Positions 43,639-51,084 of a DNA stretch of 64,000 bases are shown piece after piece. The stretch covers positions 2,271,501-2,335,500 of the forward strand of contig NZ_CP046400.1 in assembly GCF_009762795.1 (NCBI RefSeq). Reading direction: 5' to 3'. Under the pieces are notes generated by a model, which was not told where the DNA came from, did no database searches, and was given only the letters and a program-made list of their open reading frames with translations. The number at the start of each line of letters is the position of its first letter. Position 1 is the stretch's first letter. The stretch is from Pseudodesulfovibrio cashew. GTDB taxonomy: Bacteria > Desulfobacterota > Desulfovibrionia > Desulfovibrionales > Desulfovibrionaceae. A program made the position numbers and the translations under genes.

Positions 43639-43902
43639 CTACCAGCGCGGGCGTTCGGGACGGGGCCGGGCTTCGTTGACTTTGATGTTGCGGCCGCCGA
43701 AGTCGGAGCCGTCCAGGTTTTCGATGGCTTCGAGAGCCCCCTGGTCTTCCATTTCCACGAAACCGAAACCACGCGGGCGGCCGGTTTCACGATCGTTGAT
43801 CAGTTTGACGGAGTAAACTTCGCCGTAAGCTTCAAAAGCCGCGCGCACTTCCTCTTCCGTGGAACTCCAGGGCAGATTGCCCACATAGATGTTCTTGGCC
43901 AT
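43639..43902 (-). CDS. RRM-domain RNA-binding protein
   Basis: This 87-residue single RRM protein is like the cold-induced Rbp proteins of cyanobacteria and other bacteria. RNP2 is NIYVGNLPW (residues 4-12) and RNP1 is RGFGFVEM. The short tail is Arg/Pro-rich (EARPRPERPRW). ATG 43902 has GGAG about 12 bases upstream, with a T-rich stretch between. A long leader (over 200 bases) with strong inverted repeats precedes it, suggesting control at the RNA level, for example by temperature or by the protein itself. Confidence 0.93.
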   Translation of the reverse strand: MAKNIYVGNLPWSSTEEEVRAAFEAYGEVYSVKLINDRETGRPRGFGFVEMEDQGALEAIENLDGSDFGGRNIKVNEARPRPERPRW

Positions 43903-44004
43903 TGTGTAAAAAACTCCAAAAAAAGTAATGAAATAGAACGAATGACGATACAACGTCCGGTGAAACAAAGAGGAGGAGACGAGAGGCGAACGAGCTTCTG
44001 ACCA

Positions 44005-44091
44005 ATCTACTATTTGCCCACCAATTGTCAGCGTTCACCGGGTGTTACCCCGGCTTGGCCCCCATGGGCTTCGCCGACTACTTTAGTAGAT
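44005..44091 (-). ncRNA. Candidate structured leader RNA of the RRM gene
   Basis: Read on the minus strand, ATCTACTA (44091-44084) can pair with TAGTAGAT (44012-44005), closing a domain of 87 bases that contains a CCGGG-gtaaca-CCCGG hairpin and several GGC/GCC pairs. The same CTACTA segment can instead fold locally into CTAC-taaa-GTAG. The two states exclude each other, which is the layout of an RNA switch or thermosensor. I do not recognise a known riboswitch family. It ends about 100 bases before the RRM start codon. Confidence 0.45.
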
Positions 44092-44155
44092 GCCCTTACG
44101 CGGTGAAATATCTTGCGTCAAGTGAAAAGTGAAAAAATGGGGGTTACTTTGCGCA

Positions 44156-44455
44156 TTAAAGTACAAATTCCATCTCACTGAAAATCTTGTTAGGTTCGTA
44201 CAATCCTGGATGTTCGAGGGCCACTTTTTCCATGGTCTCGAAGTAGGCGTCAAAGCCTTCGACCTCTGCCACCTTCTTTTTGTTCACAAACACCTTCAGG
44301 ACCGTGCCGCGCGGACACTTGGTAATGTTCAGTTCCAGCACGCCTTCAGGCGTCATGTGGGTCCAGACCGCCGACCAGACGGTGCGGTCTCCCTCGGTTT
44401 TTTTGTATTTCTCGAAGAAGGCTTCGAAGATGCGCTCGATATCGTTTCTTTCCAT
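44156..44455 (-). CDS. Small conserved-looking protein, unknown
   Basis: This 99-residue soluble protein begins at ATG 44455, with GGGAG six bases before it. It consists of a helix (DIERIFEAFFEKYKK), strands (WSAVWTHMTPEGVLELNITKC and TVLKVFVNKKKVAEV) and a final helix. I do not recognise the family. It sits upstream of the RRM gene leader on the same strand. Confidence 0.7.
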   Translation of the reverse strand: MERNDIERIFEAFFEKYKKTEGDRTVWSAVWTHMTPEGVLELNITKCPRGTVLKVFVNKKKVAEVEGFDAYFETMEKVALEHPGLYEPNKIFSEMEFVL

Positions 44456-44496
44456 GGCTTACTCCCGTGTTTGTCTGAAGTATGCCGTATTTCCGG

Positions 44497-46047
44497 TCAG
44501 GAGCCAAGGGAGGGCTCGAAATCGGCAGGCCGGAACCGCGTACCCATGATGTGCGAGGTGAACAGGGGCGAATATTCCGGATCGGTGCCGTCGCCATGGT
44601 GGTAGGCGCAGAAAAAGGACCCGTCAGGCAGTTCGGCCCAGCCTGAGTATCCGAAGTCAGGGGCCGCCGCGTGCCGGTCGTTCTTGAGCTCGAGGATGTT
44701 GTCCAGCGCCCATTGGTCGGGCATTCCCTGTCCCGCATGCCATGACCACGCGTAAGAGCGTTGCAGGCGGGGTTCGCGGGTACTCAGGGACACGCGCCTC
44801 CAGGTTGCGTCCACATCGTTGTCTTTAAAAGGATAGGGCGCGCCGAAGAGAATGGCGCGGGTTTCGGCGCAATCCTCTTCGACTTCAATGGCCAAGCGCT
44901 CCTCGCCGTCCACGCTGAGCGCCACTTGGCCATGGGCATAGTCCAGTCGCAGGGTATGGAATCGGCCCGGCGCAAGGGGGATCGCACCCCCGTCTTCAGT
45001 GTCCGGCACTATCCTGTCCGGAAAAATGCGCCACCAGGTGCCCAGTCGCAAGCCGCAGCCGTTATCTCCGGCCATGTCGACGCGCACTTCCGCCTCCAGC
45101 GTTGCCGTGGCCGAGCGCGGGTCCGTGAGCGGGCGCAGGACATATCGGACCGGGGGAGCGGTGTCCTCCTTGTTGTGGATACGCAGTCCCTCGTCGGTAA
45201 GCGCGAGGTCTGCCGGGGCTTCATGGCGGCCCTGGACTCGGAAGCCGCCGAGCAACTCCTCCGGAGTGCCCAGCCAGGCACAGGTGCCCATATCCGGAGC
45301 CACGTTGCGGTAGGTGACGAGCAGGAGCCCCTGCGAGGTCAGCCCAACCGTGGGGCGGTGGCCTATGAGCGGTGTGGGTATGGGGTCGGACCAGGTGGCC
45401 CCTTCGTCCTCGCTCAGACAAGCGTACATGGGCTCATAAATGAAACTGTTCTCGCGCAGCAGCGCCAGCAGGCGTCCGTCCGGCAGCCGGACCAGGGATG
45501 CCTCGCACAGCACCAGGTTGCGCTCGCGTGCGATGACCGAGACGGTAAGCCAGTGTTCACCCTGGTCGTCCGAGCGGTAGACCATCTGCTCCGTCGGGGC
45601 CTGTCGTATGGCGGGATGCGGCTCGGTGCCCCTATGCAGGTGCCCGGTGGTCAGCCAGGAGCCGTCGTCGAGAACGATGACCCGGTCCAGCATGTCGTGG
45701 GCGAACCCGGTCATCTTCCGGGTATCCCAGGTCTGGCCGTTGTCCTTGCTGAAATGCTGAAAGACGTTGCTTGAGGTCATGTGCAGTGAGCCGTCGGGCA
45801 GCTTGTTCAGCCTGGGGCAGTGGCTGCGCCGGACATCCACGCGGACAATGTCTCCCCAGGTCTGCCCGAGGTCCCGGCTGGCGCGCACTAACAGGTCCCG
45901 CCTGGACGGCGTGACGTGCTGTTCGGCGGCGTTGTAGGCGACAATCAGGCGTTCGTCGGAGAACACTACATCCGGGAAGCAGAGATATTCTCCCTCCCGG
46001 CGGTCGATGACCACGTGCCGGTCGGCCCGGTCCGTCAGGGTGGGCAT
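44497..46047 (-). CDS. Sialidase-like (Asp-box) beta-propeller protein
   Basis: The 516-residue protein carries several Asp boxes of the sialidase/BNR type: SRDLGQTWGD (about 56-65), SKDNGQTWD, SDDQGEHWL and SEDEGATWSD. It begins with RREGEYLCFPDVVF, and the propeller is followed by a beta-rich, LamG-like segment (about 300-430). There is no signal peptide, which is unusual for a sialidase. The ATG lies two bases after the stop of the upstream CoA-ligase gene, so the two are probably translated together. The actual sugar or substrate is unknown. Confidence 0.8.
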   Translation of the reverse strand: MPTLTDRADRHVVIDRREGEYLCFPDVVFSDERLIVAYNAAEQHVTPSRRDLLVRASRDLGQTWGDIVRVDVRRSHCPRLNKLPDGSLHMTSSNVFQHFSKDNGQTWDTRKMTGFAHDMLDRVIVLDDGSWLTTGHLHRGTEPHPAIRQAPTEQMVYRSDDQGEHWLTVSVIARERNLVLCEASLVRLPDGRLLALLRENSFIYEPMYACLSEDEGATWSDPIPTPLIGHRPTVGLTSQGLLLVTYRNVAPDMGTCAWLGTPEELLGGFRVQGRHEAPADLALTDEGLRIHNKEDTAPPVRYVLRPLTDPRSATATLEAEVRVDMAGDNGCGLRLGTWWRIFPDRIVPDTEDGGAIPLAPGRFHTLRLDYAHGQVALSVDGEERLAIEVEEDCAETRAILFGAPYPFKDNDVDATWRRVSLSTREPRLQRSYAWSWHAGQGMPDQWALDNILELKNDRHAAAPDFGYSGWAELPDGSFFCAYHHGDGTDPEYSPLFTSHIMGTRFRPADFEPSLGS

Positions 46048-46049
46048 GG

Positions 46050-47339
46050 TTAGTCTTCGCCGCGCTCGTCCTGCACCCGTTTCGTCTTGGCAAAGGAGCG
46101 CGGGAGTTCGCCCGGTCCGAGAATCTTGACCTCACTGCGGACCAGGATGTGCTTGCGGATTTCGTCGGCCACGGCGCGGGACAGGTGCTCGCAGGACTCG
46201 GCACCGGTGTCCGGGGCGCACTCCACGCGCACGGCCATGTGGTCCAGGCCGTCCCGTCGGGTCAGGGAAATCTGGTATTCCGCGGACAGGGCGGTGAAGC
46301 CTTCGAGGACCGAGCCGATCTGGCCGGGGTAGATGTTCACGCCCCGGAAGATGAACATGTCGTCGCTGCGGCCCTGGATCTTGTCCACGCGTGGCATGGA
46401 TACGCCGCAGGAGCATTGGCCGGGAATCAGGCGCGTCAGGTCGCGGGTCCTGTAGCGGATGAGCGGGGAGGCCTCCTTCTGTAGAGAGGTGACGACCATC
46501 TCGCCGACCTCGCCGGGGGCAACGGGCTCCAAAGTTATTGGGTCGAGGATTTCCATGATGTAGAGGTCCGCCCAGTAGTGGATGCCTTCATGGGCCATGC
46601 ACTCCAGTCCGGTGCCCGGGCCGTAGAGCTCGGTCATGCCGATGATGTCGAAGCTGTCCTCCAACCCCAGGGCTTCTTCGAACTGACGGCGCATCTTGGG
46701 CGTGTGCGTCTCGGCTCCGAAGATGGCCTTCTTCAGCGCGATCTTGTCTTGCAGGCCGTGTTTTTGGACCTCCTCACCCATGAGCAGGGCCATGGAAGCC
46801 GTGGAGCAGAGGCAGGTGGACTTGAGGTCGGTGAGCATTTGGAGCTGGATTTCGAGAAGTCCCGGCCCGACGGGCAGGGCCATGGCCCCGAACCGTTCGC
46901 AGCCGAGCTGGAAGCCGGCCCCGGCGGTCCACAAGCCGTAGCCTACGCAAATCTGCACCCGGTCCTCCACGGTCAGCCCGGCCAACTCGTAGCAGCGGGC
47001 GAACATGTCCTTCCACAGGTCGATGTCATTCTGGGTGTAGGCCAGGATCTTGCGCTTGCCAGTGGTGCCGCTGGAGCCGTGGATACGGACCACATCCGCC
47101 TCGGGCACCGAGAGCAGGGGCATGGGATAGCCGTTCTTGAGGTCCTCCGCCGTGGTGAAGGGCAGCTTGCGGAGGTCATCCAGGGTGTTGATGTCCTCCG
47201 GATTCATCCCTGCCTCGTCCAGCCTGGCCCTGTAAAAGGGGCTGCCATCGTAAGAGTGGCGCACGGTCCACTTGAGGCCTGCCAGCTGTTTGTCGGCAAT
47301 CTGTTCTTCTGTAAGGTCGGGGATGAAACGGCGGTCCAT
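46050..47339 (-). CDS. Phenylacetate-CoA ligase family (PaaK-like) enzyme
   Basis: This 429-residue adenylate-forming enzyme activates an aromatic acid with ATP and CoA. It has the phosphate loop HGSSGTTGKRKILAY (about 89-103), GYGLWTAGAGFQLGCERFG, the TELYGPGTG motif, and the hinge RGVNIYPGQIGSVL near the C-terminus. Length is typical of PaaK (430-440). Desulfovibrionaceae often have PaaK paralogues that use phenylacetate, indoleacetate or other aryl acids, so the substrate is not fixed. It is divergent from the prepilin peptidase gene. Confidence 0.93.
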   Translation of the reverse strand: MDRRFIPDLTEEQIADKQLAGLKWTVRHSYDGSPFYRARLDEAGMNPEDINTLDDLRKLPFTTAEDLKNGYPMPLLSVPEADVVRIHGSSGTTGKRKILAYTQNDIDLWKDMFARCYELAGLTVEDRVQICVGYGLWTAGAGFQLGCERFGAMALPVGPGLLEIQLQMLTDLKSTCLCSTASMALLMGEEVQKHGLQDKIALKKAIFGAETHTPKMRRQFEEALGLEDSFDIIGMTELYGPGTGLECMAHEGIHYWADLYIMEILDPITLEPVAPGEVGEMVVTSLQKEASPLIRYRTRDLTRLIPGQCSCGVSMPRVDKIQGRSDDMFIFRGVNIYPGQIGSVLEGFTALSAEYQISLTRRDGLDHMAVRVECAPDTGAESCEHLSRAVADEIRKHILVRSEVKILGPGELPRSFAKTKRVQDERGED

Positions 47340-47474
47340 GAAAAATCTCCTTTTGCGTTACGACAGGCGGCTCCCCTTGTCTCGAACCACCAAATCCGGT
47401 AGTTCCGGGAGATACCGTCCCTCGCGGTATTCATGCAGCAAAAGGCGCAATTCTTCAAGAGGGAAGGGACTTTC

Positions 47475-48257
47475 ATGGAATACGTACCCCTTTGGGCATT
47501 CTATCTGGGCGCGGCCGTACTCGGGCTTGAGTTGGGCGGCCTGGCCACCATCTTCGTCCAGCGCTGGATGGCGGAGTCGCCCATCCTCAGGCCGGGGCGC
47601 TCCCGTTGTCCGGTTTGCGGCGAAAAGCTCGGCTGGCGGGATACCATCCCGCTGCTCAGCTACTTCTTGCTCAGGGGGCGATGCCGTCACTGTGACACTG
47701 CCATCGGGCTCCAATATCCCCTGGTGGAGGTGGCCTGTCTGGCGTGGTCCCTTGCCCTGGCCCACGTGGACGGCATGACCCTGGCCTGGGGTGTGCATCT
47801 GGTGCTCGGTTGCATGCTCATCGCGGGCAGCATCATTGATTTCGAGACTTTTCTTTTGCCCAATCGCATCACTCTCGGCGGGGCCGCCCTGGCTCTTGCC
47901 GCCTGTTTCGTGCTCGACAAGCCCGGCTGGCAGAACGGCGTGCTTGGCGCGGTGGCCGGGGGAGGCTTCTTCTGGGTTCTGCAGCAAGGCTACCGGCTTT
48001 GGCGCAAGGACGAGGGGCTGGGCACCGGCGACGTCAAGCTCATGCTCATGATCGGGGCCATGACCGGCCTTACGGGCCTGCCTCTGACTGTCCTGGCCGC
48101 TGCCGTCACTTCGGCTGTGGGCAGTGTGATCTTCATGCTTCGTCCCGAGGGGCGTGGGCTCAAGACGCGGATACCCTTCGGGCCGTTTCTCAGCCTGGGG
48201 TGCATGCTCTATATTCTGTATGGTGAGCCGGTCATGCGCTGGTGGGTGGCCCGGTAG
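47475..48257 (+). CDS. Prepilin peptidase / N-methyltransferase (type IV)
   Basis: This 260-residue inner-membrane enzyme cleaves and N-methylates type IV pilin and pseudopilin leader peptides. The N-terminal cytoplasmic zinc module has CPVCGEKLGWRDTIPLLSY (about 45-63) and CRHC (70-73). The catalytic Asp residues lie in SIIDFETFLLPN and LGTGDVKLMLMIG (GxGD motif). About eight membrane helices fit the family. The start at 47475 opens with a hydrophobic helix; an in-frame ATG at 47433 would add 14 polar residues. Pilus genes are not in the window. Confidence 0.94.
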   Translation: MEYVPLWAFYLGAAVLGLELGGLATIFVQRWMAESPILRPGRSRCPVCGEKLGWRDTIPLLSYFLLRGRCRHCDTAIGLQYPLVEVACLAWSLALAHVDGMTLAWGVHLVLGCMLIAGSIIDFETFLLPNRITLGGAALALAACFVLDKPGWQNGVLGAVAGGGFFWVLQQGYRLWRKDEGLGTGDVKLMLMIGAMTGLTGLPLTVLAAAVTSAVGSVIFMLRPEGRGLKTRIPFGPFLSLGCMLYILYGEPVMRWWVAR

Positions 48258-48271
48258 TTCCTGAGAATGAG

Positions 48272-48298
48272 AAAGCCGCCTGGTGCAGGCGGCTTTTC
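48272..48298 (+). terminator. Terminator after the prepilin peptidase gene
   Basis: An 11-bp stem AAAGCCGCCTG/CAGGCGGCTTT with loop GTG, followed by TTTTC, lies 15 bases past the stop. It probably also serves the converging gene. Confidence 0.85.
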
Positions 48299-48309
48299 GA
48301 AAACTTTCC

Positions 48310-49143
48310 TCAGAGTCCCAAGACACGTCCGTTGACCACCTCGGGCGGCCTGGGGATGTTGGAGGCCACGGCCTTGGTTCTGGCCGGTTCGCTGACCTTC
48401 TTGTCGGTCTTCTTGGATTTCACCCGTTTCGGGGTGCTCTTTTTCTTTGCTTTTGGGATCGGGCTGACCGCTGCGGGCGCAGGCAGTATTTCAGCGGTCA
48501 TGGTGCGCGGCGAAGGACCTGCGATTTCGGAATGGTAAAGATAGGAGATTACTCTGCCATCGCCAGCCGACGCCAGGGCGTGGGCCATGATCTTGTCCCG
48601 CTCGGCCTTGTCCGAAATCACGCCCAGCAGGATGATGTCGCCGTGAACGACCTCAACCTTGACCGGAGAGCTGGTGACCTCGAAGTCGGCCAGCAACTGC
48701 GTCTCAAGCTCGGTTATCTTTGCCTGCTCCGAGAGGAAACTCGATTCGTCCTTGTCGTCTTTCAGGTAGAGGCGACTGATGACCGTCCGTTTGTCCTCGA
48801 CCTTGTCCATGCACTGGTAAATCTTCTCAAGCTGCTTCTGGGAGTCATATTCTCCGACAAGATAGAGCTTGCCGAAATAGCAGTATGCCGTGATCTGGGC
48901 GGGCCTGATGTCCTTGTCTTTGTAAAGCTCCGCCTGGGCGTGTCCCTCGATGATGGCGTCGAGCATCTGTTGGCGCGAGTCGCGCTCGTCCACGGCTGTC
49001 TCATAGGCGGTCTGGCCGTTGCCGATGACCGACGAAAAATAGGAAGGTGCGCCGGGAATGAGCCCAATGCCGAAGGGAACGGCGGCGCAGCCCGGCAACA
49101 GGAGAAAAAGAAGAGATGCTAGTGCGAATTTGAGTCCGTTCAT
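48310..49143 (-). CDS. BON-domain outer-membrane-type lipoprotein
   Basis: The 277-residue lipoprotein has a signal ending in the lipobox LLPGCAAV (Cys 19). Two BON domains follow: about 55-130 with AQAELYKDKDIRPAQITAYC and KLYLVGEY, and about 140-215 with EVVHGDIILLGVIS. BON domains bind phospholipids and appear in OsmY and DolP-type envelope proteins. The C-terminal third is Lys/Pro-rich (SPIPKAKKKSTPKRVKSKKT) and probably flexible. The ATG at 49143 puts the signal peptide at the start; the longer frame to 49206 does not. Confidence 0.88.
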   Translation of the reverse strand: MNGLKFALASLLFLLLPGCAAVPFGIGLIPGAPSYFSSVIGNGQTAYETAVDERDSRQQMLDAIIEGHAQAELYKDKDIRPAQITAYCYFGKLYLVGEYDSQKQLEKIYQCMDKVEDKRTVISRLYLKDDKDESSFLSEQAKITELETQLLADFEVTSSPVKVEVVHGDIILLGVISDKAERDKIMAHALASAGDGRVISYLYHSEIAGPSPRTMTAEILPAPAAVSPIPKAKKKSTPKRVKSKKTDKKVSEPARTKAVASNIPRPPEVVNGRVLGL

Positions 49144-49348
49144 TGTCGTCTGCCCTATGCCCGCTTGAAAAAGAGAAAGGCTCCACCCTGATTGCCAAAT
49201 CAGCAAAAATCACGCCAGTTGTTGGTATCTAGATAAAATGAATAATTACAGTATATTGACGTTTTGTGGAGATGGGAAAATATGACCGCATATCCATTAA
49301 AAATGGATGCTCGCCAAGGGTGATCGGGTTAGTCAATTAAAAGTGGAC

Positions 49349-50932
49349 TCAGAACCGGTTGCTGGAGTGCTCGGGCCATTTGCCCTTGAAGCCCCGGCAC
49401 AGGTGCAGGGTGAACTTTCTGGCTGGCGCGTCGTTGAACGACGTCGTGTAGTAGATGGGCGGGCTGATTTCCTCGAAGAGGCCGAGGGTCTGGCGCGGGA
49501 TGGGATTGGTGGTGTGCCGCTTGCGGACCATGATGGCGTCCCAGCCCTTGTGCGCCTCGCCCGGGCCGGGCCAGATATCGTACTGGTTCATGCGCCGATC
49601 AGCGGTCCACAGGCAGAAGGTGATGGGCTGCCCCGGTGTGTAGAAGGCCAGCTCCGAGGTGATGTCGTATTTGTTTGAGAACAGGAAGACCTTGGACGAA
49701 TCCGTAAACTCCGTGTCCATGAGCCGCTGCATTTCCTGGCCCAGGTCTTCCCACCCCTTGAGCCGGTGAGTGATGTTGTACTGATCCGGCAGCGGGGCCA
49801 GGGGAGAGGCAAAGATGAGCAGGGTGAACATGGCGGCGGTACCGGCCAGGAGCCGCTTGCCCCGCGCTTTGCGCTCCGGATTCTCCCACCAGCTTTGGAA
49901 GGCGGAGCCGCCCACAATGGCAGCGGCCATGAACGAGACTGCGGTCCAGTTGGCTTCGGTCTTGGATTTCAGTGCCCAGAGGGTGATGGTCAGCCACAGG
50001 GGCCAGAAGAAGAGGGCGGCCTGGAGCGTGTGCCGGTATTTTTCGTCAAAGGAGCCCACCGGCCCAAACCAGGATTTTTTGATGGACCGCCAGCCGCCGA
50101 GCATGATGAACGGGAACCACCAGGGTGCCAAGAGCGCGACCTGCGCTCCGAACATCTCCAGGAACGGCAGAAACCGAATGGAAAACGGCTTGTCCTTGCC
50201 GGCGGTAAGCTTGGCCACATGTTTGAAGCCCACCCAGTCGTTCTGCATGTTCCAGATGACGATGGGCAGCATGCCGACAACGGTTCCGGCCAGGGCGGCC
50301 AGGGCAAAACGCCGCCAGAACCGTTCCGGGAGCTGGCCGCGGAAATGGAGGATGAGGGCATAGATCGTGCCCAAGGCCAGGAAGGCGAGCATCATGTACT
50401 TGGCCAGGATGCCCAGGGCCAGGCAGGCGCTGATTATGACGAACGGCAGGTTGCCGGGCGTGTGGTCCGGCTTGTTGCGCGTGGCTGCGGAGAGCGCGAA
50501 GAAGGCCACTGTCCAGCAGAGGATCAGCGGGTTGTCCGTGGTCATCAGGATGCCCAGCCCGTTGAGCAGGGGCAGGGTTGCGGCCACAAACAGGACGTAG
50601 AGGGCCAGCCGATATTCCCGCCAGACGCGCGAGACGCCAACGTAGAGCGCGGTCTGGATACCGGTCATGCCGATTATCGAGCCGAAGCGCACGCCCAGCT
50701 CGGTGGAGCCGAAGACCTTGCACCAGGCCGCGATGACCCAGGCGATGAGCGGACCCTTGGAATAATAGGAAAGTTGCGGGCGGCGTATCCAGTCCCAGTA
50801 CTGGGCCTCATCCTGGACCAGGTTGAGTTGGCCTGTGGCCACGAACCAGTAGCGTACGGCCAGGGACACGGCGATGATCGCAAAGGCGATCACGTCCAGA
50901 CGCAGGGAGGGGGATTGATTGGGCGCGCTCAT
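49349..50932 (-). CDS. GT39-family integral-membrane glycosyltransferase (ArnT-like)
   Basis: The 527-residue protein has about ten membrane helices (for example LDVIAFAIIAVSLAVRYWF near the start). The GT-C catalytic motif is VQDEAQYWDW (about 39-48), with acidic residues on the first periplasmic loop. A soluble periplasmic domain lies at about 400-510. GT39/ArnT/PMT enzymes move sugars from a lipid carrier to proteins, lipid A or polysaccharide; the acceptor is unknown. A stem-forming but T-poor inverted repeat sits just upstream at about 51015-51051. Confidence 0.9.
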   Translation of the reverse strand: MSAPNQSPSLRLDVIAFAIIAVSLAVRYWFVATGQLNLVQDEAQYWDWIRRPQLSYYSKGPLIAWVIAAWCKVFGSTELGVRFGSIIGMTGIQTALYVGVSRVWREYRLALYVLFVAATLPLLNGLGILMTTDNPLILCWTVAFFALSAATRNKPDHTPGNLPFVIISACLALGILAKYMMLAFLALGTIYALILHFRGQLPERFWRRFALAALAGTVVGMLPIVIWNMQNDWVGFKHVAKLTAGKDKPFSIRFLPFLEMFGAQVALLAPWWFPFIMLGGWRSIKKSWFGPVGSFDEKYRHTLQAALFFWPLWLTITLWALKSKTEANWTAVSFMAAAIVGGSAFQSWWENPERKARGKRLLAGTAAMFTLLIFASPLAPLPDQYNITHRLKGWEDLGQEMQRLMDTEFTDSSKVFLFSNKYDITSELAFYTPGQPITFCLWTADRRMNQYDIWPGPGEAHKGWDAIMVRKRHTTNPIPRQTLGLFEEISPPIYYTTSFNDAPARKFTLHLCRGFKGKWPEHSSNRF

Positions 50933-51014
50933 GACGTGGGGATGGATATATTATATGTGCGGCCGTGGCAAGAGCACGGGCTTTTCCCTCGGCCACGGCA
51001 GCACTCCCGAAGCA

Positions 51015-51051
51015 AGCCCGGCGGGTCCCTGGAGAAAGGAGCTCCGCCGGG
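51015..51051. other. Hairpin between the radical SAM fusion gene and GT39 gene
   Basis: CCCGGCGG and CCGCCGGG flank about 19 bases (51017-51051). The stem is strong but lacks a T run on either strand, so it is more likely an RNA-stability or Rho-related structure than an intrinsic terminator. Confidence 0.5.
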
Positions 51052-51084
51052 CGTCGGGAGTGGAGCGAGGTAGTCAGGTCCCGT

